DNA from: Trema orientale
Taxonomy: Eukaryota; Streptophyta; Magnoliopsida; Rosales; Cannabaceae
Reading direction: 5' to 3'
DNA length: 64,000 bases
NCBI GenBank assembly: GCA_002914845.1
Contig: JXTC01000153.1
Span: 305,562 to 369,561 of the forward strand
This document shows positions 11,555 to 23,421 of this stretch, one piece after another. The notes below the pieces were generated by a model. It made no database searches. It worked only from the letters and a program-made list of their open reading frames with translations, and had not been told where the DNA came from. Position 1 is the stretch's first letter. The number at the start of each line of letters is the position of its first letter. Position numbers and translations under genes: made by a program.

Positions 11555-14500
11555 CTAGCACTTGGTCTTCTTACCGGTATTAAGTACTCTGTGCAAATGG
11601 AACGCTTCGCCTTGGTCCCCATTTAAAGATCTTCTCTCCAAACAGCAAGCAGTCAGCTGTCTGAGTAGCCTCTCAAGGTAGGAATGCAAGAAACCTTGTG
11701 AATCTTTCAGATTGGGATTTGTTGACAAGATCATTGCATTGACTGTGTCTGCCACCACCTCACGCTGAGCCTCTTCAAGAAGATACCCAACTGAAGACTC
11801 CTGGGGCCGTTGATATGCCAACAAAGCAACACAATCCTACAAAACGAGGGTGTAAATGTTAATATAGTAAACCTATCCTGAAAGATGTAAGATCTTAATT
11901 TATTTTTTTCCAATCCGAAAGAACACCCTGATCTAATGTCGACATCCTTAATCAGACAAACAATCTAAATCTAAGTTGATAAAAGCAACTAAGTAAAGAA
12001 GAAAAGGTAATGCTTGCTAACCTTGACCAGATCCTCAAACCCAGGCAACTCAAAGAATTTTGCCAATTCCATCCTTCCATATTTTACAGCCTCCTCTAAT
12101 GCTCCAACCTGCATACCAAATTTAACAGTCTCAAAAGCAGGCATATTTATAAATTCACCTCCAGGTTGAAAAGCAGACATACTTGTGAGGAAACAGATAA
12201 AACAGACTCTAAGAAAACATGCAGTTCCATACGTAATGCTACTATCATTAATTTAAGAGACTTCATCAACAGTTCCAAGGCCAGCATTGAGACACCTTCC
12301 TTTCACAAATTATATGCGGATAAAATGTACTTTACTCTTAACAGTGAATTTAAAGGTACATAACAAAACAGGGTAAAAATCATACCCGAACTAATTCAAT
12401 AAACTTTTGACAGTGAAGCAGAAAGCAAATAGCTGACTTATCATCCTGCAAAAGCAAAAGTGAAAATCACACCCTCATAAAGTCAACCAATTTTGATAAG
12501 ACCAATATATTACATTTTCACAAAATAAAGAGTGAATGTAACTGAAATTTAAGAAGAGGGTGTTTGGGGGAAAGGATAAGAAAATGCAAGATATGTTAAA
12601 ACTGGGAATGTGATACAAAAATCTAATGACAACCGCAAGATAAGGAGTCAGAATTACTGAAAGAGCATATATATGCATGTGCAGAATGACCAGACTACGA
12701 GAACCTAATCAGAGTTAAGTTTAACATCCAATAAAAAAATATCTTCTGATGTTTCTTTACTCAAAAGAGGAAGGGAGGGGATGAGGGAGGGGAATTGGGG
12801 ATCATACACAAATGACCTATGAGACTCTATATTTTAAGCAGAATTAGATGAGCTAGAAGTATGGATATAGGCTCTAAAAACATAGAAGTTTCACCGTGTA
12901 CTGACACATTACCATAAAAAAGTAAAATAAATCACAGAAGAATTTTAATAGTATACCTGAACAATCTGGGGATACCATTCACGAAGTTTTCCAAGTGCAG
13001 CATCAATATCCCCATTCCTAATTAGCTTCATTTTCAAACAAGCACATCCAAACAGTATTATATTAGCAAACCAATATAACTTTGTAACAGAATAAAAGCC
13101 GCAAGATGGAAGGTAATCTAAAGAATAATTATCAAGTCCAAGAATATTCATATGGAAAAAATGATCTTGTGATTGTTCCAAAACTAAAACAATGAAAACT
13201 TCAGGAGAAGCCACTTAAAGAAATATATCCCTTACCACATCAAAACCTTACAAAATTAATTTAGAAAAAGTTCGGGAATGCAATTAAGTCAAACAATTCT
13301 AGTAAGGACCAATTCTCAACAAACACATACACACGAGACCAACAAAACGAGCTGCAAGTTGCAAAACTAAGGACCAATTCTCAACAAACACATACACACA
13401 CCAACAAAACGAGCTGCAAGTTGCAAGTTTTGTATAGTTTGCTATACGAGACACGAGACCAACAAAACGAGCTGCAAATTGAAAGTTTTGTATAGTTTGC
13501 TATACAAGAAAAGCCACTAATAGGCTCCAACTGCTGAACACAATAGAGCTCGACTATAATTACCATGCCTTTTAACTATTCAATCACAACCACTTTTCAG
13601 CCACTAAAGATTGCAGACAAAATCCATCATGAAGTTACATACCTGTCGCAGAATCTTTCTCTGACTCAATGCATACAAAATATCATGCTCATCAAACCCA
13701 TTTTCCTGAGCTATGTATATAGGGGGAACAGTGCTTTTAGTTGCCATGTCAAACGAATGGAGTGTGTCTTCATAGCCATAATGGAGTAAGTATGAGCGAA
13801 CAATTCTGGTTAGCAAAAATGCAAAGATGAATAATTTAAGAAAAGTTCAAGAGATCACTAATATCAACACCTATCTAACTTAAACATGGTGGATTATCAT
13901 TTCCCACACCAAATTTAGGAATAAACCTTAGGTAGAAAAATGACATAATGGATATGAGCCTACAATTCTGGTTAGCTAAAATGCAAAGATGAATAATTTA
14001 AGAAAAGTTCAAGAGATCACTAATATCAACACCTATCTAACTTAAACATGGTGGATTATCATTTCCCACACCAAACTTAGGAATAAACTATAGTTAGAAA
14101 GATGACGTAATGGATATGTGCCTCACTTTAACAGTGAAATCCTAACATTGTGACAATGTAGTACCACTAAAAGTCTAAAACCAAAGCAAAATGTATTGAT
14201 TAATTGATATTCAAAACTAGTGTGAACTTACCCATGACTGACATTTGTCGGTAAAGACATTTTCTCGATAGTCATTTGTAGCTTCATCCTCTCTTGTACT
14301 TCAAACTCCTAATCAGATGATACAGCCATTATCAATGTGAAAAAGAAAACATGATATACAAACATTGTACAATCACATATGTATATTTGTTTCAATTGAC
14401 AATTCCTCATGACTCTGAACTAGGTTAGAAGTAAGAACAAGACAACAAGAAAATTGCCAATCAGCATCTATAGAAAAAATGTCATTTTACTAGAGGCAAT

Positions 14501-16714
14501 TTCTCAGAGTGGTAACTTGGCCCTTCTTTTATTGCCCTCTATTCGTTAGTTGTGTAGTCTATAGGGAAACTTATATAAATGGAGCAGAGAAAGTATTTCT
14601 CGCCTTAACATCAAATGCAAAAGGTTTCTGTCCAAAGTTGACATGGACCCTGCAAAAAATAAATAAAGAAATAATCACTTATTCAGAAAATCAGACCACT
14701 GGCACTAGCAATCTAATTATGATTAAATAACATCACATTTAAGAATGATGTGAAAATTAAGTATCAGGGCAAGTAGCAAGTGTACTTCAAAAAGAGGAGA
14801 GAGAGAGAGAGAGAACAAAGGCTCGAGAATTACGAATCAACCATAATTACAACACATGGAAGATCAAATATGACCAAGCAGAAAAAAAGTTCGTTAAAAA
14901 GTTAACCTAAACCACAATCATGGAAAGGAAATCGCCATAATTATCTCTAAGAAGAAAACAAGTGGAATTTAAATTAAGCACACTAATACTAAAAACTTGC
15001 ATTCGTGAACTTGGATTTATACACAACCTATTGCTTTTCAAGGCAGGTGAAGCTTATCTATTTGAAAAAGATAAACATACTCTTCATTTTGGCTGTGAAC
15101 CGCAATGGTAGGAAATAATGGAACCTTCATTTCCTTGTAAGCTGTCCCTACTACCGCCCCATTTTTACTGGCATCAACAGGAAAGAGAAAGCAATGGAGA
15201 ACCTTTTTTAATAAAGGAAGGAATAGCATAAAACAAACAGAACTGTAAATTCATCCAATATCAAATTCAACAAATATGAACTCTGTCCCAGAACAAATTT
15301 CCAACAAAAAAATAAAAAAAACAAAACAAAAACAAAAACAAAACCAACTTACGTAAAAAAGAATTCCTGTGAAGCATAGTTAATACCACCCCCAACTATA
15401 TCACCAGATGTGTAGGTTGGGCCAAAAGTTTCTCCCTTTCCCTGTCCACGATAAAGCAATCCATCATCCCCATGATAACCACAGCTGTTTGCCTCCCATC
15501 TGCCTCATAGGCAAAAAAATATTTATCAAAAGGTGAATTACCACCAATATGAACAAGGAAATTTCTTTTTTCAATTGATTAAGGTTATCTCATCAATATG
15601 GCGGGGCTGAAGTCCAATTCTAGGTTTTGCATTTTTTCTTCGATTTGCTTAATTTAACAGTCTATTTGTTGCATTAGCTTTGTAGTTAATTTCGTAAGTT
15701 TGCGTCTTGTGTAATGTACTTCTAAGTTTTATCTGGTTGAATAATATTATAAACCTTTCATCGTCTTCCCTCCCTGACTTTCCAAGATTGAAGATGCTAA
15801 ATATTGACAACCAAAAAGAACATTAACAGAAATCCGATGTTGCATGACGAAACCTATAAAACACTTGCTCGCCAAGTTATAGGTTAACAAGTCCCTTATA
15901 TTTCAGCAAGCAAACAGATCACAACGGAATCCATTCCACACACACCAAGAATAATCATAAATAAAATTATAAAATTATAAATCTAGATGCTAGTAATAAA
16001 TCCTACCAGATTGAATTTATCAAACAAAACCAAGACCTACGCATTGGTAATCTCTGTTGTTGAATATGCACAAAATCATTTTCCCAGTAAGTTTCTTTTC
16101 ATCTTCTCCATTGTCTCCCAAAAGAAACAAACTGAGAAATCCATAGCAAATGCACAGTCTTCCTTCCTCTTACTCACTCCTCTTTCTTTCTTTTTTTTTT
16201 TTTTTTGTTTTTTATTTTCACTTCATTTTCCCGGCAATCAATCAGAACCGAACGAAATCAACAAACAAACAAACAAACAAACCAACAATCAACCAGAGCG
16301 AAAGAGAAGAGAAGAGTCTCACCCAGGCTGCCTCCGCATCTTGAAGTTCTCGCTGGTGAAACCAATGGCGATTTGGCCCTTAGCCCCAGCGTCCTTGACA
16401 AAAATCTCGAAGTAGTAGACAATTCGCTTCACCGGAGCCGGCCTGTTGGCCTGAACAACGCCGACGTCGTGGCCGTGAAGATTGACATTGGTGTACTTCA
16501 CCGAGAGCTTATCGGGGGAGACGACAAGGAATCCACCGGAGCTGTTGATAGTGTTGAGCTCGGTGGGCGCCTCTTCGTCCTCGTCCATGTCGCACGGACC
16601 TCGAGCTGAGCTCAGCCGAGATCGCTCCAAGAAGTATCGACCGAGATCTTCACCATTATTGGTGGTGGTGGTGGTGGCGGCGGTGATGGTGGTGTCGTTC
16701 GTAGCTGCGCTCAT
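11555..16714 (-). CDS. RANBPM: RanBPM-type SPRY-LisH-CTLH protein
   Basis: Homologue of RanBP9/RanBPM, the scaffold subunit of the CTLH/GID ubiquitin-ligase complex. Exons in transcript order: 16714-16323, 15499-15353, 15167-15081, 14649-14604, 14308-14232, 13805-13643, 13025-12957, 12445-12386, 12108-12022, 11836-11555. All phases agree and give 469 residues, about the plant family length. An SPRY domain spans roughly residues 60-225 (WEANSCGYHGDDGLLYRG, GDIVGGGINY). LisH follows at about 250-285 (VRSYLLHYGYEDTL), then CTLH (NGDIDAALGKLREWYP) and a CRA region to the end. I chose the ATG at 16714; the frame stays open upstream only with a TTG. Intron 4 appears to use a GC donor. Introns carry tandem duplications at 13310-13510 and 13799-14120. 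Family assignment is firm; the exon 4 donor is the least certain boundary. Confidence 0.93.
13310..13510. repeat. Tandem repeats in a RanBPM intron
   Basis: GGACCAATTCTCAACAAACA occurs twice. ACCAACAAAACGAGCTGCAA occurs three times. TTTTGTATAGTTTGCTATAC occurs twice. The units overlap, so this is a stepwise tandem duplication in the intron between the LisH and CTLH exons. Confidence 0.9.
13799..14120. repeat. 162-bp tandem duplication spanning a splice acceptor
   Basis: Two near-identical copies, with 13805 in the first matching 13967 in the second. The unit contains the minus-strand acceptor of the LisH exon (CTAACCAG then AATTGT) plus some 19 exon bases. The upstream copy keeps an intact-looking acceptor. 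See findings for the consequence if it were used. Confidence 0.9.
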
Positions 16715-18274
16715 CGTCTTCGGCACCAAACCCTAAACAAACAATTGAATAGGCAGCATTTATTTTGCAGTTGTGATTGGGAATTTGAAATCAGAGCTCA
16801 ACCCTATCAAGTTATCGGATTTGGAAAAATAAGATCGGGTGGTTTCAACATAGGTCAGAGAAATGGGAAAGGAATTCCGTCAAGCTAAAGAAAACATCAC
16901 GTGTGTTTACTGTTTAACTGTGTATTACTGATTCCAACCCCAATTCTTTTTTCTTTTTTCTTTTTTCTTTTTTTTTTTAAGGATAACTCATAACTTAAAA
17001 AATACACAACTTTAATGTGTTTGAAAAAAAAAAAAAAAAAAAAAAACGTGTTCATTTATATCAAATTAAATCTTGTTTCTCAATTGAAACTTGAAATTGT
17101 TACAAAATTTACTTTTTTCTTTAAACTCATAAAAATGGAAAAAAATTGACATATTTTGTTAGTGAAAATAATAATTATGCAAAGTTAAATTATTCAAAAC
17201 AATTAAAATAAAAATTAAAAAAAGATAAAAAATTAAAAAAAATTCTCTCTTTTTTTTTCTAATTTAGATTATTTCAATCATTTAAACTATTTTAATATTC
17301 AATAATTCTTTTTTATTTATGTTTTAAGAGTTTTTCTACAATATCAAGTTTCAATTTTAATCATATTTGCGGGTGCATAGTAGTCTATCATAAACAATGC
17401 GATTATTGTAATAATGATCATTTTGTCACAAATTGTTCGATTTTCAATGGAAATGAGTTATTTTATACTTTGATAACTATGACCAAAAACGAGATTTTGA
17501 ATTTTTAATTTACATAGTGGACTTCTTTGAATCAAAAAAAAAAAAAAAAAAAACTTACATAATGGACTCCTAAGAATTATGCAATCATTGCCGCAATAAT
17601 CTTTTTGTATAATTTATTAAATTTTTAGTAGAAATTAGTCATATATAAAGCACATAGTCGTTTGGTAATTATGCTGTGAGCAGGACTCTAACTCCCAAAA
17701 CTAAACAATGTCCAATCATATATTTTGTAGTATAAGACTATTTCCTGTTAAAAATTAACAGTTTATGATAAAAAGATTATTGATGTAATAATTACATAAT
17801 ATAGAATAATTCACCGTGTAGGTTGAAATTTCAAGAGGCAATGTGGTATAACGAATAGTTTGGACCGTTACTATAATTAACCTTTTAAACTTATTATCAA
17901 TAGGATGCTATTTAAAAAATTTTTTAAAAAAATTTATTCACTTTATAGAGGCCTGAAACCACAAAAAAAAATAATTATGAATTCATCAATTGAGTTTGCT
18001 AATGAAAATAATAATAAAGGAAAGAGTTTGGTGAGTAATAATAAAAATAAAAAATTGTATTATCCATACTTAATTTAACAAAATTTGTGTCATAAATATG
18101 TAGATAACACATTAATGGATGAGATTTATCACTTCCAATCTCATTCTCGTTACGAGTATGCCTATTAAGATTAGTAAATATGGTGTAAGAGAACTTATAA
18201 TCAAACAAACTCATACATTTAAAAAAAAAAAAAAAGAAAAAAAGTGAAATGTAATACTAGATATATTCATTTTT
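16715..18274. other. Intergenic upstream of the RanBPM-type gene
   Basis: The 5' flank of the minus-strand gene. The first few hundred bases (to about 16950) may hold its 5' UTR and promoter; I cannot point to a TATA box with confidence. Further out it is very AT-rich, with poly-A/T runs near 17024-17046 and 17535-17552. No gene seen. Confidence 0.6.
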
Positions 18275-18830
18275 GGGTTTTTGGCATGATTAGTCCTTGA
18301 ATTTTTTGATGATTTGTAATGTATCCCATGAACTTTTTTTTTGACAATTAGGACCCTGAATTTAGGATTTTTGATATGATTAGTCCCTGAATTTTTCGTT
18401 GATTTGCAATGTATCCCCTGAACTTTTTTTTTGGCAATTAGATCCCTGAATTTAGGATTTTTTGTATAATTAGCCCCTGAATTTTTCGCTGATTTGCAAT
18501 ATATCCCCTGAGTTATGTGCAAATTTTTTAAGAGCACAATGGTTATCTCACTTCATTTAGAGACAAAAATAACAAATGGGAGTTTGGAGAGGAAAAAATA
18601 GTTTTGAAATTCAAATTTTTAAACAATTAAAGAATAAATTACAAATCAACGAAAAATTCAGGGGCCAATCATGCCAAAAACCCTAAATTCAGGGTCCTAA
18701 TTACCAAAAAAAAGTTCAGGGGATATATTGCAAAAAATTCTAAATTCAGGGTCCTAATTGTCAAAAAAAAAGTTCAGAGGATACATTGCAAATCATCGAA
18801 AAATTCAGAGACTAATCATGCCAAAAACCC
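18275..18830. mobile_element. Mutator-type MITE with 9-bp target duplication
   Basis: The ends are GGGTTTTTGGCATGATTAGT and ACTAATCATGCCAAAAACCC. Long arms (18275-18530 and 18640-18830) contain internal tandem units with CCCTGAATTTAGGATTTTT and its complement. It is flanked by a perfect 9-bp direct repeat TTCATTTTT (18266-18274 and 18831-18839). A 9-bp duplication is typical of the Mutator superfamily. No coding capacity. A relative is at 41344-41879. Confidence 0.88.
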
Positions 18831-18955
18831 TTCATTTTTTATACAAAAAGCTTCCATCAAATATGTAGTTTGATTTCTAATAATACATTATTTCAAATGA
18901 GATTATAATATTTTTATCATTAGGTGGATGAAAATCACGCTTTATCATTTTTTTA

Positions 18956-19941
18956 AGGACAAATTGTATTTTTCCCCTACGAACTATTGCCTATATATAG
19001 TTTTGCCCCTTAAACTACTTGTCTTTGTAAGAATCCTCCTGAACTATTAGATTGTGGGAAAATTACCCTTCTATTAACTTTCGTGACAGAATGGTAACGT
19101 GTCTTCCTATTTAGGGTTTTCTGGAGGGTAATAAGGTAATTGTAGTAATTAAGTCTTTATTTTTTCTCTTTTTTTAGGACTAAAGAATTATTCACTTTCT
19201 CTAATTTATTAAGTTTCCAAATTTTAATCCAATTCTCCTAAACCCGTACCAAATGCATTCTACATCAAAAAAAACAAAAAAACAAAAAGAATGTCCTCAG
19301 GTCACATTCTTCTCCATTGACATCCTTTATTGAAGATGCATTCTAAAAGTGAAATGGAATTTGAGCGACCTTCTTATGATATGTATATATATATATTTTA
19401 ATATAAACTAAGCTTAGATTCTTAAATTCATGCTCTTAGGGAGTTTGATGTTATAAATTGAGAGTGTATTGAAAATTATTAAATTCATGCTTTTAGGGAG
19501 TTTGTCTCACAATAACAAGTTGGCCTGTTCTATTCAAACTCTTCTTCATTGCTTTTTCGGCTACTAATTTCTCTACTATATTTGCTTGCTGATGAATTTC
19601 TCATGCTGCTAGAGGATGACATCAAGCTAGTTTAATGGAGATTGGGGGCTGGTTTTGTTTTGGAGAAGAAGACAACAGTGTGGGAGGAAAAATAGAGGAA
19701 TTCGGTGCCTAATCTAAGAGTATATAGGTGAAAGCATTGAATCTGAGAATAAAAATTTCAACTACCCTTGTTTAGGGGTGGTACGTCATAGTTCTGACTG
19801 AGTTATGGATGGAAATATAATAGAAAGAGAATTTTTTCTACAATCAAATATAATTCAGGGGGTAACTCTTGCAAAGACAAATAGTTTAGGGACAAAACTA
19901 TGCATAAGAATAATTCAGGGGACAAAGATATAATTTGGCCT
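18956..19941. mobile_element. ~1-kb non-autonomous inverted-repeat element
   Basis: The ends AGGACAAATTGTATTTTTCC and its diverged complement (ATATAATTTGGCCT) open arms of over 100 bp. The arms include ATAGTTTTGCCCCTTAAACT against AGTTTAGGGACAAAACTAT. The middle, about 740 bp, has no protein I recognise. Flanks share about 8 bp (TTTTTTTA), suggestive of a Mutator-type target duplication, though the homopolymer makes it weak. Confidence 0.7.
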
Positions 19942-20754
19942 TTTTTTTATATAGGAAATCATAACACAGCATCCTGTAAGTTTATTTTTGTTTGTGAATT
20001 ATGAGTGTTGCTCTTATTATTCAAATGTGGAGGGAATGGTGGAGAATTCGAGCAATGTCAAGTTATTGCTTCACCAAACAAGGACAGACTTAATTAACAA
20101 TTTGATTTTAATTTCAAAAGTAATTTCTCAAAACATACAATGGATGTTTATTTTTAGGATATTTACATTTTTATACACTGTATTTTGGCCATTCATTCAA
20201 TTTATATATTTAATTTTGATTATTATCAATATTAACTTCTAGATTTAAAAATTATTACAAATTCATACCTTTTGTTAGTCAAAGACTAATTTAGACCAAT
20301 AATTGACTAGAATATTCCTTTTGAATATAAATTTATATTTAAAAATTGAAACTAAAATAAACTAAAAATTGTTCTTTTTTTATTCAGAAAACTAAAAACT
20401 AGTTAAAACATAAATTAAAATAGCGGTTTTCTCTCCTCTCCCCCTTCATCTTCTTCCCTTCCTCTCTCTCGAAAACCAGGTGAAAAAATTGCATTATTCT
20501 CTAATGGCAGTTAATGCCCCAAAGCCTTGAATTTTAATTCTTGCTTCAATAGCTCATGTAAACCCTTAGATCGCCACCTCTTCATTGTTCTGCTTTTAAA
20601 TCTGAAATGTTCCTTGTCCAGTTCCCTCTTTGGAACAATTGATTATAGATGTTCTTTCCTTTTCGGATCATCCACGTCGTCGGACATAAGTTAGAGATTT
20701 CATCTTAACCGAGCTTCTTACAAGTTTTGTCCAAGCCTTTGGGTAGTTATATAT

Positions 20755-20951
20755 AGTAGGTATTTTTTTTTTTAATTTATCCACAGTTATTATTTTGCCA
20801 ATTCAAAATCATCGAATACGTTTTTTCATAATAAAAAATAGAGAAAGAAAAAGCATTAAATAATGAGTATTTTTTTTCCAACTACTCAAATTATAGTAGT
20901 CATTAGATAATGATCCAACGACTAAAAAAAATACTTATTAGATTAGGAACC
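20755..20951. mobile_element. (TA)n-flanked MITE, copy 2
   Basis: GTAGGTATTTTTTTTTTT at the left and ATACTTATTAGATTAGGAAC at the right, with internal GTCATTAGATAATGATCCAAC. Flanked by TATATA on both sides. Shortened at the left terminus relative to the other copies. Confidence 0.7.
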
Positions 20952-21175
20952 TATATACATATATAATTTTCTTTTATAAATCGTATATACATATATTAAA
21001 TATGTACATGAAACTTGTTTCCTTGGGCAGGATTACACAGAAAGCAAGTAATTAGAGGCTCAAGGGCATGAAGTTAGGTGAATAATCCTTTTTTATTTGG
21101 GATTTTTTTTTTTAAGTTTGAAGAATACACAGTTGGGGGTTTTGTTTAGTGCACTATTAGAAGAAGGATGAACTG

Positions 21176-21530
21176 GAAAAAGAATACCCTAAAATTTGAG
21201 TGTTCTGCAATTTAAATCCTGAAGTTTGGACTCTACAAAATAATACCCTAAAATTAAGAATTTCTGAAAATTAATACCCTGAATTGACTTTTTGGTCAAT
21301 TTTAATAACCAAAAAAAAAAATAATATCTTCTATTAAAACTGGATTAGTCCTTATTATTTTCCTTAATTTTGAGGATATTATTGTCTTTTGCCCATTAAA
21401 GTTATTCAAAAAGTCAACTTAGGGTATTAACTTTTAGAAATTCTTAATCTTAGGGTATTATTTTGTAGAATCTAAACTTCAGATTTTAAATTGTAGAATA
21501 TCCAAACATCAGGATATTTTCTTTTAAGTT
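21176..21530. mobile_element. Inverted-repeat MITE
   Basis: Arms of about 120 bp carry ATACCCTAAAATTAAGAATT on the left and AATTCTTAATCTTAGGGTAT on the right, and outside them CCTGAAGTTTGG against CTAAACTTCAGA. Non-coding. The target duplication is not clear. Confidence 0.7.
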
Positions 21531-22000
21531 TACCATTAGAAGACTTTGATGTAGGTTTTACTTAATTTTCTCTAAAAAGAAAAAAGTTTGTTTTTAGTTT
21601 AAATTTTAGTTTGCCCCTTAAAAAAAATAAATTTAAATTTAAATTCAAAAGAGGTATTCTAGTCAATTATTGGTCAAAATTAGGCTTTGACTGAGAAAAG
21701 GTATGAATTTGCAATAATTTTTAAATATGAAAGTTAATGTTGGTAATAACCAAAACTAAAAATATAAATCCAACAAATGACCAAAAATATAGGGTATAAA
21801 AATGTAAATATCCCATACTTTCTAAAATTTCATTAACACATACAAGTGCCTAGGTAAGCACCTTAGGATCTTTTTTTTTTTTTTAAGTCAGAGAGAATGA
21901 AATATTTTCAACTTAATAAAGCATTTTTTTTTTACTTTTGTACACAACAATTTTGAGAACAATTGAAGATAAACGAAAAAGGAAAATAAAAATTAATTTA

Positions 22001-22295
22001 GGTCTCATTTGGTTTATCTATTTGAATAAGTGTACTTAAATAGAAATTGTAGAATGATTATAATTGGAATAAGAAGTGAAACAAAGTGGAATGAGTTGAA
22101 ATTAAAATGAGAGATATTAGAATAGACCATTCAAAAATACCTCATAGACTATTCTCCAAGACACAAAAAACTCATTCCAATGGTTGATATGACTGATGGA
22201 CCATTTGAATGGAAAAACTAGAATTATTGAAACAAACACCCATTCTAATAAGTTTTTCATTTAAATAGAATGAAATAGATGAAACAAACGAGATT
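22001..22295. mobile_element. MITE with TTA target duplication (Harbinger-like)
   Basis: The termini GGTCTCATTTGGTTTATCTA and TAGATGAAACAAACGAGATT are imperfect inverted repeats of about 25 bp. TTA lies directly outside on both sides (21998-22000, 22296-22298). A 3-bp TWA duplication suggests PIF/Harbinger. Non-coding. Confidence 0.65.
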
Positions 22296-22869
22296 TTAAT
22301 CATGAAACGAAGTATAACAGGGTTTAATAACAAAGAACTCTCATCCATGTTTTGGTACATAAATTCAAATGCACTCAAAAGAAACATGTGTTGCGACAGC
22401 ATTATCTTCCAGCACTGTTACACAAAAGAAAGACTTCTAGCATATGCTTATCAATGACACAATGAGGTCATGTATTCACTCCTTTATTCTTGGTGGCTAA
22501 TCTCTTTCGCTTACCTAAACTAGCCAATCAAAGAAAAACGACAATTATTATTAGTGTATTTAAATATTAGGTAGTAGCCAAACATCTCTATATATTTGGA
22601 TTTCAGAATACGACATTAACTATGACTGAATTTTGTTAAACCAGAATATCATCTCTATTTTGATTGGAACGGTTCCATTGAGTGCTTTGAGTCATATGCA
22701 TGCAAAAAATATACGTACTGATAAGACGCATATAACATAAAAGCAATGCAGACAAAGTGTTTGATGTTAGGTCCAACTCCAATCCATAAATTTATAGGCG
22801 AAATGACTGAAAAATAAAAGGCCAAAAGGGCCATATTACTGAAATGGGCACATCCATATATGCTCTCTC

Positions 22870-23421
22870 TTAATTTTTAATGGTAGTAACATAGCTGAGG
22901 AGCATGGCAACGACATCTGGTGAGACTCGCGAGGCTGATTCCTTCAAGCTTTCGATCTTCCCCTCCGTTTCCTCTTCAAGCCGTTTGGCAATGGATTCAG
23001 AGCTCGTCTAAATCCAGAATTTGGAGAAAGAAGGTTACAGTTTTGGATTAATAACAATGGTCATGATCAAACACTTGATTATTAGTTATTGTACCTCGGA
23101 CTTTCTAGTTTGGTGTTCAGCTTCCAAGTTTGAGCGGTAAAGTGTCATTTCCTTCTCGGCTTCGTCTTTTGCTTGCTTTAACCGAGTTGTCCTCACTAAA
23201 AAAAACACGTGGAGACCAAAGAGAAGAAATTAATGTTACGAAACATGAAATCATGAATGGCAGCTATACAAATGTATTAAACTCTATAGAAAACAAATAA
23301 ATTAATAAATTTTTAAAGAGAGACGGTGTCTACAGTTTCTGGCGCTAGAGATAATATGCTGAGCCTCTTGCTCTGCTGTTAGCAGCATCTGAATGCCTTG
23401 TCCTGATCTAAAAGAATCCAT
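22870..23421 (-). CDS. VHA-G: V-type proton ATPase subunit G
   Basis: Subunit G forms part of the peripheral stalk of the vacuolar H+-ATPase, pairing with subunit E to link the V1 head to the membrane sector. Exons in transcript order: 23421-23334, 23195-23095, 23007-22870. Phases agree, giving 108 residues, the usual length (about 110). It starts MDSFRSGQGIQMLLTAEQEA, the hallmark N-terminus, continues with RLKQAKDEAEKEM and ends DVVAMLLSYVTTIKN. The protein is charged, helical and has no signal peptide. The start ATG is the first in frame and matches the family start. Assignment is secure; which paralogue (VHA-G1, 2 or 3) cannot be decided from here. Confidence 0.95.

Larger units (their letters stand above)
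20155..21815. mobile_element. Fold-back element enlarged by nested insertions
   Basis: The left arm 20155-20400 and right arm 21580-21815 are inverted copies, for example TTATACACTGTATTTTGGCC against CCAAAAATATAGGGTATAAA. They belong to the same family as 9721-10048. Between the arms lie about 1.2 kb containing a (TA)n-flanked MITE (20755-20951) and another inverted-repeat element (21176-21530). The rest (20400-20755, 20952-21175) holds a pyrimidine-rich stretch but no gene I can support. Confidence 0.65.

Noticed and set aside
16150..16609. Plus-strand frames overlapping RanBPM exon 1
   Set aside because: They are shadows of the GC-rich first exon on the other strand; the minus-strand protein has clear SPRY similarity.
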